A stretch of DNA of 64,000 nucleotides, taken from positions 1,054,001-1,118,000 of the forward strand of contig JAKNDB010000104.1 of NCBI GenBank assembly GCA_024305405.1. The letters run 5' to 3'. This DNA is from Dirofilaria immitis. Taxonomy: Eukaryota; Nematoda; Chromadorea; Rhabditida; Onchocercidae. The stretch's first letter is position 1; every line of letters begins with the position of its first letter. The translations under genes and the position numbers were made by a program. A model generated the notes under the pieces. That model was not told where the DNA came from. It did not search any database and was given only the letters and a program-made list of their open reading frames with translations. Positions 14,101-27,171 of this stretch are shown piece after piece.

Positions 14101-14849
14101 TAAAAAAGAAATATGATAATGAATTATTGCTATAATATTGAAAATAAAAATTAATGAAAGATGAAATGAATGAACAAGAAGAAAAACGTCTGTACCAAAC
14201 GATCGATGTCACCCGATTGATGAAGAACCTCGCAAACACAGGCGACCTGATCACTATCAAATGTACTCTCACTGAAATGAATGCATACATTAAAGTAATA
14301 TTAAAATGGGCGGAGGAATTGATAGGTTTAGGTTACAATTACTGAAATTAATATATATATATATATATATATTGAAAACAGATATATCTTGCAATTCTAG
14401 ATTGCTTCTGCAATTGCGCCGTAATGTAAATCGGATACTTTTATAGAAAGTAGCTGGTAGAGGATAAAATTTCGGTCATCATATCAGTTTGTTACGATGC
14501 TACTGTAACTTGTTGAATTTTTATTGTCTAAATTGTAAGTAATATGGGGAATATAGGAGATGAGATGACATGAGACATTGTCATTGTTGTCAACGAATAG
14601 CAACAACTTTCACTGAGATCTATTTGTGTATAGTATACGAGTACCAAATTATACGTAATGATGATGTACGTGTGCGAGTATGTGTGTATGTATGTGTGTT
14701 TGTATGTTTAGAAATGCTGATATGGGTGTACCGGATACCATTACGTGTCAACAATGAAGGGTGACATATTCTTTTCATTTGAAATTTGTTTGAAACTTTC
14801 CGAGAAAAACTCACGGTTGAATAGGCAATTGATACTGTTGTTCCATCAT
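8102..14849 (-). CDS. ceh-34: SIX1/2-class homeobox transcription factor
   Basis: Six exons, 5' to 3': 14849-14815, 14271-14196, 13525-13334, 13118-13005, 12649-12486, 8399-8102. Phases agree and give 292 residues. The SIX domain runs from about residue 15 ([10 protein letters not shown]) to 125, with [20 protein letters not shown] and LWLKAHY. The homeodomain, about 128-187, reads [11 protein letters not shown], then [10 protein letters not shown], then [34 protein letters not shown] and QRDRAA mark the SIX1/2 subclass rather than SIX3/6 or SIX4/5. SIX1/2 factors bind DNA with Eya co-activators; in C. elegans the class (ceh-33, ceh-34) acts in pharyngeal and anterior development, so the symbol is by class only. 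The C-terminal tail is Gln-rich, with seven Q in a row. Exon 3 uses an unusual acceptor, TTTCAAG. The last intron (8400-12485) is over 4 kb and may hold enhancers. Confidence 0.93.
10555..10618. repeat. Purine-rich GA tract in the SIX intron
   Basis: A run of about 60 almost pure G and A bases, rich in GAGAGA and AAGA. It is low complexity, with no coding signal. Confidence 0.7.
10717..10750. repeat. 34-bp perfect palindrome in the SIX gene's last intron
   Basis: The sequence TAATTAAGTCATTAATT is followed by its exact reverse complement. It contains several TAAT cores, the site type bound by homeodomains. It sits in the 4.1-kb intron of the SIX gene, so an autoregulatory role is conceivable but is only an inference. 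Confidence 0.7.
14349..14371. repeat. AT dinucleotide microsatellite
   Basis: About eleven AT repeats in the first intron of the SIX gene. Confidence 0.8.
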
Positions 14850-17800
14850 TCTTTTCTAGTAAAAACGATGAAATTAAACTTTGACAAATATTATGGCTAT
14901 TTCAATGAGAAATGAAATGGAATGAACATGAAGTGTTATAATTTAGATCGATCTATTGGCGGCGAATTAATAGAGCAAATTGAATCCCGTAATAAAATAC
15001 TGATTGTCCCCAGTTGGATAATCGGTTGATGGTATTGAAAAATATCGCTGATGTTGATGGTTGATAATAGCTGATGATGATGATGATGATATCGTGAAAT
15101 GGGAGAAGTAAAGCGATGCGTTTTGCTTAGAAAAAGCTAACTTGCGTCGTCATCCCTCCTACCTCTCTTTCACTCAAAAGCTTTTCAACTACTGTCGCTC
15201 TTTTGAGGTCGTCTCAGTTGGGAGGGATCGAAAATACTATAGCTTAGGAGAAAGAGGCGTAATCAGCTATCAACTAACCATCCAGCAACTAAGGCAAACT
15301 ATAAACCGAACGTTTCCAACTTTTCAACAAGCTGTTGCTATTAGCAATCTCACGATGTCACCTAATTGATCGTTTGTTAATTTGCATTTCTGTGATATCA
15401 AAATGATTTGATTTCAATAGACATAGGCAAATATGGTAATTCTACGTCACATGTGTTAGGCATATGATAATTAGTGATTACTAACAAACACATACTTATC
15501 ACTGCGCGACAAGATAATTGACAATTAATTATAATTGATAACAAATGATACAAAGAGAGATTCAATTAATAAGTCGAATCATTGTAAAAATAACTATTGT
15601 TAATGATATTTTGTTTTCAATAACTTTGGCATAGTTAAATTTTCAGAAGTCTAAACTATTGGATTTGATGCTGTTATTCTATTTTATATCATTTTTCGAC
15701 GATTAAACAACATTTTATAATTTAGCCTTATCACTAAATCATTGGTTTGTACGAAGGTGAAAACGACATAATAAGTGATAAAATAAATTAATGATATTTT
15801 ATTATCCATATTATTTGATAAGAAACAAGTAAACAGGCAAATAAATAAAATTTATCAAATAACACAAAATTCTATTTCATATTTCACTTATTGATTGAAA
15901 TAATTTAGAAAAAGAAAAAACAAGATGAGTTCGAATGATGTTTGTTTGTTTATTATTTTTTTCGTCTATTTCATTTTTTTTTCATCAATTATTTTATTAA
16001 TAGAAATGAAAAAGCGAAGTGAAGCAATGCTAAAAATGAATGGAAAGTTATTGCTTAATAAATAAAGCAATAAATTAGATAGAATAAAATTTAAAATTGG
16101 TATGTGCGACTTACATCGACTGTTGAATTTTAAAATTAATTAAATAAATGAGTTAAAAATAATAATTGATTGAAATTTCTCTTTGGTAAGCATAGTTTTT
16201 CGGCGATAAGAAATTTTGACGATAATAATGATGATAACAGTGGTGGTGATGATGATGGTGATAATGATGGTGATAATGATGATGATGGTGGTGGTAATGG
16301 TAGTATACCAGAAATCAGAGCTGCGGTCTAACGCAATGAATCTTCTTCAAACTGATGCTTGGAGTCGAAGCATTTCAATAGTTTTCGAAATAATCTTCTG
16401 GCACAAAGGCTATCATGTCTGTCACATCTTCGCTTAACACCTTGTCAATCACTCAACAGTCCTCAACAGGCTTCCTCCAATTCTTGCAATGTATGTTTTA
16501 ATGCTCCTAATGTTGCTGCTATTACATTAGTACCACTTCGACCATCTTCAAATAATATAGTAATAATAGTGATAATGATAATGAAAGATATGATTAATAA
16601 CTGTGCATTTCATTTCGCAGCAAATTATGCATGACAATATTCAACTAAAATTTCAGCACAAAAGTTTGGGATTTATTTTATTAATCTAAAATCGTATAAT
16701 CTTTTATAAACTATTTTAAAGTTTTCGATAAGCTATTCTTCTGACCAGGAATCATTGTCTTCCCGAAATGTACAAAAAATGTTTATTCTCTTAGATGAAT
16801 TTCTCAAATATACTCCCATGCCTTCTTTTATTTTCGAATTTTTTTAAAATTAGCATATCAACTACTGGTTGATAACGGGAGACATTTAGCTAGAAAGTCA
16901 ACAGAAGGAGCTATCAACAAATGAAATTTAAACTTATTTCAAATTTTCGTTTTGAATCGAAATTAGAAAAAACATTGAAACTTGACATATTTTTGATGGA
17001 TACAAATTGCTTGTGTTAGACCTTCATTGGTTAAGTTATCACTGATGCATAATTTTTCCTCCAAGTACCGGCATTTTTTCGATGATCTTCCTGACAAGTC
17101 ATATTCTGATCATTGTTCTCTTTTCTTGTTTTGTTCGATTTCTTCAAATATTTTTTCTTTCTTTTATTCTTTCCCTTATATTTTATTATTTTTATGAAAG
17201 TGAAAAATTTTTTAGATTGATGAAAAATTTTTCACCGTAATATTTTATCATTGGAAAAAAGATAAGAACAATTCTTATACTCCTTTGTTTTGCTTCTTTC
17301 ATTTTTTCCTCTCTTACTCTTTCTCTCTCTCTCGTTTTTTTATGCAATAAAATAAAAAGTAAAAATATATGCAAAATTTTTGGATGTCACTAATTACCAT
17401 GTTTATTTTTTAATATTTGGAACATAAAATGAAACCTGTTTGGTAACAGAAGAGAAATGATACATCAATTACAAATATTTGTAATCAAAATAAACATCTC
17501 TTATTACTATATCTTTTCTGTAATAAAGTTTGTTTTCAATTACAATCTTATTTTTGTCAACTGTTATCAACTGATAAAATAAGAATTTTCTAAGATTAAG
17601 AAAGAAATAATCAGTCGTATTAAACTTTAGAAATTCATACTTCTTTGATATCTTTAATGTATGGTAAAACCTTAAAAATGATTAAATCTAATTAAGCTCT
17701 CGAAATAATTGAACTTTGAGCTCATTCAAATAGTTTCAGACACCAATTATAAATTCAAACTTATAATTTTAGCACATCGAAATTGAATTATTTTTTGATG

Positions 17801-18245
17801 CACAATTAATCAATCTTAATTAAGCTAGGAATGATCCTTCCTGGAAAAATCAGCACAATCAAAATTAGAAAGTCCCACTCTTTTAAAAAATTTGAAAAAT
17901 TCAAATCTTTCTATTTATATTTTTCTTATTATTTCAATTTGCGTTCGCAAATATCTTCGCGTTGAATGGAAAACGATTTGACTGAGTGGTAAATTCACTA
18001 TCATTGACTTTTATTGATTTATTTTTAAAATTTCACGAATGCTGAAAATATTTAAAGCATAGAAAAAGTGAGAAATTGAGAAAAAATAATGTAAGGTAAT
18101 ATATAATTTAAGGTAAATACATATGCAGGTGAGGGATTCATTAGTCCGATTACTGATTAGTTCTTTGATGGGAAAAGAATAATAAATTGTTCAAATTAAT
18201 GAAAATTTGTCACATATAAACAAAGTATTATCTATTATTTCTAAT
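14850..18245. other. Upstream region of the SIX gene
   Basis: This holds the probable promoter side of the SIX gene. It contains trinucleotide repeats of TGA at about 15072-15092 and of GAT/GGT at about 16216-16300. A stretch on the minus strand at about 16478-16571 reads as a coding-like peptide with AATLGALKHTLQELEEAC before a stop, and may be the last exon of an unrecognised gene, but I found no matching upstream exon. The ORF at 15142-15369 (+) shows no family resemblance. Confidence 0.45.
16478..16571 (-). CDS. Possible terminal exon of an unknown gene
   Basis: The minus strand reads FEDGRSGTNVIAATLGA, then LKHTLQELEEAC, then TGA. The composition is coding-like and helical, unlike the flanking GAT/GGT repeats. 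A weak acceptor (TTTGAAG or CACAG) lies upstream. I do not recognise the protein and no partner exon was found. Confidence 0.25.
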
Positions 18246-20124
18246 TCATTTCATTTGCAATAATATTTCTTCCATCAATTTTCTGACATCTTCCATCATA
18301 ATGATATCGTTATCACTGACTTCTGAAATGAGATGTTTTATAATTAGACTATGTCAAAATTATTTAAAAAGTTTCGTAAAGTAGAAATTTTATTGAGCTA
18401 AGATGCGAAATTAAAAGAAAAATATTTGATTGAAAACAATAAAGTAACGGCGAAAAAACGATTCGATGAATTCCTTATCATTTTAATATTTTGTTGGAAA
18501 TAGCTACTAGGTAGTAGCATTTTAATTAGTTCACTTAATAATTGATTAACCAAGTAGAAATCATTGTCTCAGTTCTTGTCTCGCAGATGAGACGTTTGTC
18601 TTAACTTATAAAATACGTCTGCTATATTTCCAGGCCTGAAAATTTAGTCATTAAAAAAGCGCATTGCTATGATTCTAATAAAATATTTCTTCTGATCGAT
18701 ATAAAAAATAAACAAACTGTTAGAAATAAAGAAGAACATATGAAAGATTTTCTGGAGCATTCGGAAGAAAGACCAGCTGAGCTAACAGAATAAGTAATCT
18801 GCGAAACAAAGCAAGACATTAGCAGTTTACCGGAAGTTAGTAGATAATTACTGAGAATGAACGGATGGCTTAATCCATTATTCGAGGAAACCACTCAATC
18901 AGCTTTATGTCAACCGGGCTATCGAATGATATCTGCCATGCTATCTGTCACTTTGGGGTCACTAGGCCATTTATATATCTTTTTGGCAATGGTGAAATGT
19001 TATAAAAGAAATATTCATTTCAAATATTTATAAATCGATTTTATTTTAGCGATATTACCACAAGTTTAAGAATTAAGGATTCAAAGAATTGCCAAGAATG
19101 GAATTAAATGACTCCTGTCGCAAGATAGAGCAAAAAGAAGAATCACATAAGCAATATTATTCGGAAAGTATCATTTATTTCTCATTTCCAGTTATCCAAC
19201 TACTACGCTTGCAACTCTCTTTTATTGATTATTTAAAATCGTTCAATTAAAGAGAGAAATGTTTTGATGAAATCCAGAAAAGATAGATGGATGCAAAGTT
19301 ATGCATATTTTTGATGAACTTAGATATTAATATATTTCAGGTGTAACCAATACTATGATAAAATGGGAAACTCATATATATTTTTTCCTTATCATATACA
19401 TAAGGATGTAATATATTGTAATAGATCTATGATATTTAAATATAAAAATTTAATTGGTTTCTTTTAAAACCAATGATTAAACTCATTTCTAAGCACAATC
19501 TAATAAAAAGTGCAGGAAATCTCGACGGAAATATTTCTCGGATTTCAAATTTCTTTTTCTTTGCATTCTTTCAACAAAAATTTATGCAAATATCTTCCTG
19601 ATGGAAATAAAGAAATCTCCAAATTAATTTAGCGTCAAGGAGAATTGGTAATAATTTGAAATGTGTGCCATAGAAATATAAATAAATTAATTACACAACT
19701 GTAGTTTATTTAAAACGAAATCTGCCCAAATCTCTAGAAAAAATAAATATTTTTAATCAATTACCGTATTCTTCGGCGATGGATTGAATTGACGCCGCCG
19801 AGATTGCCGCAGTTTCAGCGACTATTCCTGCCAGCTTTTGACGGTTGTTGTCAACTTTGCCGGTGTTATTATTGCTTTTAGCAATATTTTGAGCATCCTG
19901 AAATATTTATCATTTCTATTACTCATAATTTCAAGAAAGGGGAGACAGCGAGAAATACTGAGAGTGGGTGACACATAAAGTTGGTGATGGAAATGAAAAG
20001 GGTCGGAAAGAGAGGAACAAGCAACCATTGGTAATGGGATACTGTGGTTTGGTGTCAAATTTCTCCTTTTGCCATTTCGATGGAAAACATCGATGTACGT
20101 AGGGCTCAGCTCATCGAACTTCAT
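18246..20124 (-). CDS. Small helical protein, unrecognised
   Basis: Exon 2 (19897-19765) and exon 3 (18322-18246, ending in TGA) fit in phase 1 and read like real protein: QKLAGIVAETAAISAASIQS, then DNDIIMMEDVRKLMEEIL, ending QMK. A likely first exon starts at the ATG at 20124 (MKFDELSPTYID), directly after a TTTCCAG acceptor, as expected for trans-splicing. It probably ends near 20089 at a weak GTTTTC donor, giving about 81 residues. The protein is acidic and mostly helical, with no signal peptide. I do not recognise the family; a small subunit of a coiled-coil complex would fit. The first exon's end is uncertain: the same frame stays open to about 19898, so another donor is possible. A different ORF covering 19822-20259 is a shadow. 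Confidence 0.5.
18634..19030 (+). pseudogene. Interrupted reading frame with a membrane segment
   Basis: After a good acceptor (TATTTCCAG) one frame reads coding-like protein for about 130 codons but is broken by two TAA codons, at 18791 and 18845. Before the first stop it reads KKAHCYDSNKIFLLIDIKN and FLEHSEERPAELTE. After the second it restarts at an ATG at 18857, reads MNGWLNPLFEE, and contains a hydrophobic segment, MISAMLSVTLGSLGHLYIFL. It lies in the second intron of the small helical gene, on the other strand. It may be a decayed gene, or two exons whose splice sites I cannot place. The family is unknown. Confidence 0.35.
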
Positions 20125-20875
20125 CCTGGAAATATGCAGACAGAGAGGTAAAATGCGTAGACGACGAGGATATGCTGTAGATGCCTTGAAAGAAAGTAAA
20201 TATTCTGAAGTAAGTCGAATCCAAACACTCATTCTGCTGAACAATATCCACGGATACATAGGATAGGAAATTAGTTACGCAATTGGCCAGAACGGTTGCG
20301 TCAGTTGCGCCATAAAGTCAATATAGTCGGAGCAGTCAACCACCCAAACTCTTTAAACCTAATATTTCATCCCCGAAGCAAACTATATGCAATAATACTT
20401 CCGTTTGCATACATAACAATAATTGAGAATAAAAATTCCAAGTTAGAAACTCAATTCATAACGTCAATAATACATTTCAATTTCACTTCGGATTATTTCA
20501 TAGCAAATGAGGTTAAATTTGAATTGAGCATTGTGCATGAGAAATTAGTTCAGTCTTTTTCTTTTCAGAACTTTTAATATTTAAATTTTAATCGCATTAA
20601 ATCGATTTCGGTTTTATTTCAATTTTTCTATTTATTTGACGTGACTAATTAAAAAAGGGAAAACATAATGGTTTTCATTTTATTCATTCATACAATCTAT
20701 AACATTTTTCAGTTTCTAAAATTTTGATTATTAAATTTCGGGATGAAAATATCAAATAATTATTAATTTATATCTTTATGAAAAAAAATCATCAAAATTC
20801 GAAATAAAACCTTTTTCAATTCAAGCATTGAGACATTCACTTTTACTGTATCCAGCTGTTGCGTAACCGTTGTTG

Positions 20876-23790
20876 TTAGCAAAGTGACAGAAGCGGTCGA
20901 AGTAATTCGTCGAATAGAATGTCGTTTTTGGGTAATTCTGATGGTGATGGTAGCTTCTTGTAATTTCCAGTTGACTTCCTATTTGCTTGTCGATTAGAAA
21001 ATGCGTGAGATTGTTTCAGTCTACTCATCAATTTCATGTTATATGATACATTACCATTATCATCGTTTCCATTATTGCAATTCCTCAGCTTTTTCGCATT
21101 TTTACCACTAAATATCTTAAATAGTTGAACATTAGCAAGATGGGATCATTTTCTAATTGCTCAAATTGTAGTTTATTTCCTAAATTAATATTTCTATAAA
21201 AACGATTGAAATTAAGTTAAATAATAGATCGATAATTTTTTTCTTTTAAAATTTCGATCTCTACAATTTCAAAAGTAAGAAGAAAAAATGAAATGAAATA
21301 CAAAGTATTTGAATATAATATCATTGAATTACGATCCTAATAGCATGAAGACGTAATAGTTATTTTAGATCAGTATGTCTTCAATTACACCATCAGGTAT
21401 TTAAGTGTTCTAGGGTTTTTCAACCAATTATTAATTTTTTACGGTGGAAAAAGTTTATTATCAATAAAAATAAATGGGATTTTTTTTAGAATTCAATTGC
21501 AATTAAAAAAACATACTTTCTTCCTCTCTAATGATGCATTTTTGTTTGTTTCATTACAAACTATAACTTTTCTATCTTCCAATTTTTGCTTCTTCATAAT
21601 TTCGACAATTTTTTTTGCTTTAGCATTATTCTTGGCACTGTTACCATCGCTATTGCTTTTATTGTTCCTGATATTATCACTTCTACGATTTTTAAATCCA
21701 CGCAAAAAATGCGTATTGGGTACATTATCACCGATATCAGGTACATTCTCCTTCCAATTTTCAACGCTAAATATTCATATCATTGCGAAAGATTGAGGAA
21801 AAAAAAAGTAATGGGATGAAAAGATTTTAGAAAACCTAATCAAGAGACGAAGAAATTGATAGAAATAAAAAAAAAAAAGAAAACAAACAAATAAGTAAAA
21901 CAATCTTAATTACTGTTAACCCTTAGCCCAATTGTTTTTTATAGTGATGCTCTATGATTTATTTCATCTGCTGACTTTCAATTGCAATTGAAAACTTATT
22001 TCTTAAAAATCTTCTAAAAAATTCAAAATTATTTAAGTACTAAGTTTAAAGAATTAATCATTTTCATCCCTTTTTCATGAAGTACTGAGAGAAAAAATAC
22101 GAACCTTATCTTACCAGCATCCCATTCTCGATCCCATTCTCCAGACTTCTTGGGTTTTAATATTTGTTTCTGAGAAGAAAAAAACTTTTTATTTCTTCTG
22201 CTTATTTTTAGTGAATAAAAATTTTTAGCATAATTTATGCTAAAAATTTTTCACTCCCTTTAATTGAATGCAGTGAAAAATATCTCCTTAGAGATATTTT
22301 AGTGCGATCGGTATTTTATGAATTAATCATTCACCTATTTTCACATTAAATTAAGCTTTAGATAATTGCGAATTAATAAAGAAGCGAATTTATCAGCGAA
22401 TTTCTAAAGGTCAAATATATAGAAGCCAAATAATTCACAATCTCAATAAATTGTTTTCGACAAAGTATATCCTGCCTTAATCATTTTCTCTTCTTATCAT
22501 ATTATTATGATTATCTATTCCTATTATGCATTTACGTAAATTGATCACGCACTTATAACATAGTATTTTTCTCAACATTATTTCCTTCTTAGATCATCAT
22601 TGCAAGCAAATAATTATTCAATCTTAGTGTTAATAATAGTTAATAATAATCTAAATTCTAATTTCAAATAATAACAAAAACAATAAGTAAATAAAAATAA
22701 AATTTTTTTCTAAGTTAAAAATAAAAAGAAAAAAATAGGCCAAAGGGAAGTCTTAATATGAAAAGGGAATAGTAATAACCATATAAAGGTATACCATATA
22801 AAAAGGTAATATGCTGACTTTGATTATCCTTTAACTTTGATTTGTTGAAAAATTTACATTTCTGTACATTGTCCCTTTCGCTTCATTATCAAGACTGATT
22901 TTACCATATTCATTGATAAAGTTTGCACGATCTTCTTCTACAAGCTATAATGAAATGAGAAGAAATGAAACAATTAGAAAATTCCCATTAATGTTTAAAT
23001 TTTTATTAAAAATTAAACAATCTGATCAATTGATATTGAGAAGGAGAAGTTTCAAGTAGTAAAGTTAAGGAAAGAGAGGATCATTTCATTTAGATTTATT
23101 GCTTTTTTGTTTTTTTGAAATAATCGAAAGAGAAGGAAGATGAGAAAAAAAATTTCCTCATATCTACGCTTCTATTTATACAAATTTTAAGATAACTGCA
23201 TTCGTTAAAATCAATGATTTTAAATAGAACTATGTATCCACTGATCTATTTAACAGGTTAATTAATTCACTTTATTAATATTGAAATTTTGAAACAGATC
23301 TAACTTCTTTCCTTTGTTCGATTAGTTGATTCTTTTTCCGTATTTCAGCAATTTTCTTATCCAAAGCTTCTTCGTCCTCCTTGGATCGAACACGTCCTTT
23401 ATCAGCTATTAACTCAGGCTTTTCTCCATTACGTTGATACTTTTTGACTCTTATTCGTCTTCTATCTTTGCTTCAAAAATTTTACTGAAATTCTCGCCTT
23501 TCATATTTCTCGATAAATTTAACAACTTATTTTAGAAAAATTCATTATCAAAATATTGTCGAAAATGACATAAAATAACTAATTTTAGCTAGATTTCAAA
23601 TGAAATTAAAAAATTATTTGTTTGGAACAAAAGAAAAAGCATTATGATGGATAGAAGTAAAAATGGTTGCGAAAGATTTTAAAATATTGAAAATATAATA
23701 AAACAACAAAGTCAAAAAAGGCTTTTAGTAGTATCGCATATATATTCTCAGCGGACACAAATTTATTTTTCAAATGGCTTACCATCCCAT
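20876..23790 (-). CDS. CCDC9-like coiled-coil protein
   Basis: Exons, 5' to 3': 23790-23783, 23470-23305, 22944-22858, 22169-22105, 21766-21517, 21115-20876. Joined phases give 271 residues with no frame break. The N-terminal half has SKEDEEALDKKIAEIRKKNQ followed by a segment with EEDRANF, close to the conserved SKEEK..LDKRIEALRRKNE..EEDR block of vertebrate CCDC9. A later WDREWDAGK also fits. The C-terminal half is rich in Lys, Asn, Ser and Arg and probably disordered. CCDC9 is an RNA-associated protein linked to the exon junction complex, so a nuclear RNA role is likely by homology. The eight-base first exon (ATGGGATG, donor GTAAGC) is inferred from phase and needs transcript support. The acceptors of exon 2 (TTTGAAG) and the last exon (TTTAAG) are atypical. 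Confidence 0.65.
22217..22300. repeat. Two adjacent hairpins in a CCDC9-like gene intron
   Basis: Arms 22217-22232 and 22236-22251 are perfect reverse complements (16 bp, 3-bp loop, core TTTTTAGCATA). A second palindrome, AAAATATCTC-CTTA-GAGATATTTT, follows at 22277-22300. Both are AT-rich and their function is unknown. Confidence 0.7.
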
Positions 23791-25665
23791 AAATTATGTA
23801 TAATGAATTCCGAATGAAAATGTAAAAAATGTAAAAAAAATATAAAAGACCGAAAAAGGCAAACCTGATGTTCAGTAATATCCTAAAATATCCTAAAATT
23901 CACTTCAATTAGTAATCTGCATCATTTATAAGTAATCTGTTTTTAAAACAGATAGGTGACATCTGCAAAATGGCTTATTTAAAATTCTGGCGGGTTGCAA
24001 AATTTTATGCCAAAAATTATTGAATGATAAAAATAAGAAAGTGCAAGAAATATCTTTTCAACAAAAGTGATACTAAATTTTCTGCAGGAGTCAATTTTTA
24101 GCACAAATGTAAGTTTTGAATGAAAATATTTACATTTGCGTATATGATTAAACATTATTTCAATTAGGTATGTATAAAATTTTTCGATGAATATAATAAA
24201 TTTGTACGGTATATTTGAAAGTATTATTATCAATGAATGATAATTTGAACGAATTTTGAATAAATCAATTAAACTTATAAAATGAAATAATCAATAAGGA
24301 AGACATGAATTAAATGATATTCTCATAAGATTAGAGTATGAAAATGAATTGTTGTCGAGAAAATTTGTTAAAGAAAGAACCGAAATTGAGAAGTGACAAA
24401 AAAAGAAAGAAAAGATTGATTAATAATAGGAATGAATGAGGAGGAATAAATTGGGAAAAATATGAAGGAGGAAAAAAGTAACAAAATAGAAGAGACTATC
24501 AATGATGCATTCTTTCTCTTCGATTAAGCAATACAGCTTTCCAAACAACTGTGTATTCGTTTATTTTATTACATTTTTTGTCTATCGAATGAATGATTCA
24601 TTTGAATCAAATGAATTAATATTTGAAATCGTTTTAATTAGAATTTTAAAGGAAGAATTGAATATTGACAAGTTAGCTTAATTTACAAATCAAATATTTT
24701 AAATGTATAAATATGGATACATTGCGATTGATGTATTAGTTCCTTTTGACTAATTATAGTAATAAGTTCAATTACTTATTTTGTTAATGATAATTAATCG
24801 ATCTATTATTAACAGAAAGTTGATTCCTAGATGATACATACACACTCATCTATAACTATGTAACAAGTGAGCTAAAGTTAAGAGAAATATTCGCAGTAAA
24901 AATGCATTCATTTATTAATGAAATCGATGAAAGAATTTTAAAGCTAAAGATTCAATCAATAATTCCTATCATTTCATTTATTTTTATTTGGAAAAAAATA
25001 AAAAGAAAAGTCAAATTAAAATAAAAATTTTATAAAAGATTCTTCATGAATACAACAGAAAAATGAATGAATGAGCAATGTAAACGAAGCACAGAAAAGA
25101 GGGAAGACTGCAGGCTTATGTAATTGCTTATGTAATCATCGTTATCATGATTTTTGTTTATCATTATTATTATTATCATTTACTATTATTATTGATTATC
25201 ATTGATTTTATTGTATCAGTAAACCAACCCTGGTTGAAATACTGAAAAAATTGGGGACGAAATAGATAAAATTCAGCATATTTTTGCAAATCAGTTAAAT
25301 TAAACTTAAAAATGACATCATCTATTTTTTTATGACATGCTAGTTCTCGGTCTATAACCTCCAGAAGTCCAAATGATATATTGGTCATCTATTCTTTTTG
25401 ATTAGTTAAATTTATCGAATAGTTTCGGAGCTATTAAACGCTCAATAAATTATTTCGACATATTTTCAAAAACCTTCGATATTTCACATCATTTGCAATT
25501 GTTGCCAGTGCATTGGCTCTTTTTTTTACTTTGAAATTGATATCAAAATATCATAATTACTACTATTTATTATAATTACTCAAAAAAAAAATTCTAATTA
25601 TGCTATGAATGAGAGCAACAAATATAATGTTATGTCATTTGATCAAATCGATAATTTCTTCATCA

Positions 25666-25795
25666 ATTTCATTTCATTTCATTCCATTTCATTTCATTTC
25701 ATTTCATTTCATTTCATTTCATTTCATTTCATTCCATTTCATTCCATTTCATTCCATTTCATTTCATTTCATTTCATTTCATTCCATTTCATTCC
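25666..25795. repeat. ATTTC pentanucleotide microsatellite
   Basis: About 26 pentamers of ATTTC, with six or more copies changed to ATTCC. It opens two long but meaningless ORFs of Ser-Phe-His-Ile repeats. Confidence 0.9.
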
Positions 25796-27151
25796 AATTG
25801 CTCATTTAAATTTTTATACATTAAATTATTATATATATTTTTTTGATAAAAATATTAAAAAGTCAACACAATTGACATTTTCATTTTATCGTTAATTAGC
25901 TAATTGTTAATTCTAATGAACAATTGAAATATTTCATCACTCTACTCATTTTTTACTATGCATATTTTTAATTACTCTATTAATTTGGCAATCAAATTAA
26001 TTAACAATTAGCAATTAACTTTTTAAAAAATGCAGCAGAAGTAATAAATTCGCATTAAATTTATTTTAATGAAAAACAATATTTTACAGAAGGATCAATC
26101 GATAAATGATCGGTAAAAATTCTGGAAATGTCAATTCTAATAGAATATTCATCAATAAACAAAGCATAATAATCATATTGAAGGAAGACATCGATATGCC
26201 AAGTAGAACAATCTTATAGAAAACTGAAATAAATAATTCATAAGATAACAAAACAAAATGAATGATAATCATTAATCTCGATATCATTAAAATGAATTAT
26301 AATAAAATATTTCTTGGATTTCATTATTGCCTTTGAATGATGATCAATAATAGCATTGATCGACTTATATATAAACAAATCTTTTCATATTGTGAAAGCA
26401 ATTGCAATAGTAACACTGATAATGATGACAATGCTGGTAGTACGTAAATACTTGAAATACTGCATTACCGTTATCGTTTCAATTCCGGAATAATATTACC
26501 CTTCTCATCTATATATCGAGAATTGCGAATAATCTCATCATTCCTATTCATATTTCAAAAGATTCATATCACATATATGAAGAAAACAATGAATCGAAAA
26601 ATTCATCTCAATGGTCAATACATGGAATATAAAAGGAATATAGTGATGGATTCAAATCATTTTGTTTATATTAAAAATGAAAAAATATCCGAAGATAAAT
26701 GAAGCAGTATATTTAATATCATTTAAGTACTTTTGATAGAGAAAAAAAAGAAGAGGAAAGATTATCGATACTACTGTTAATATCGTTTATCAGCTTGAAT
26801 ATCGGGTTAGAAATCAAACTATACAATAAATTCCTGTGAGGAATACTGGTCGTTATTTGTTTCTTAGCTTCATCATTTCAAATAACATTTTTTTGTCTTG
26901 TCAGGATATAAACACTTTGATGAATTATATAATTCTTGCTTACATTTTTATCTATTTATTTGTTCTTTGCTAACTTATACATTTACTTAGTAAACAATAA
27001 ACGTAAAATTTAAATTGCTTCATTTCGATAAGTGTAAAATACGTAATATATCATGAAGGAAAATTATTATATCACTTAGTATCAATTGTCTGTTTCGAGA
27101 ATTCCGCATGAATATTAGTTAGTACGAAAAATGCTTTAAAATTATCGGGAA

Positions 27152-27171
27152 ATATATATATATATATATAT
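27152..27171. repeat. AT microsatellite
   Basis: Ten AT dinucleotides in intergenic DNA. Confidence 0.85.

Noticed and set aside
15142..15369. 75-codon plus-strand ORF upstream of the SIX gene
   Set aside because: No homology and no splice or polyadenylation context; it lies in the probable promoter region.
19822..20259. 145-codon minus-strand ORF, the longest between 15 and 28 kb
   Set aside because: Its downstream part overlaps, in another frame, an exon with far better coding character and splice sites (19897-19765). Only its first codons (from 20124) may be real.
20296..20577. 93-codon plus-strand ORF
   Set aside because: No splice context, no family resemblance and ordinary AT-rich composition; it lies in the spacer between two minus-strand genes.
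25605..25895. Two overlapping ORFs of repeated Ser-Phe-His-Ile
   Set aside because: Simple readout of the ATTTC microsatellite.
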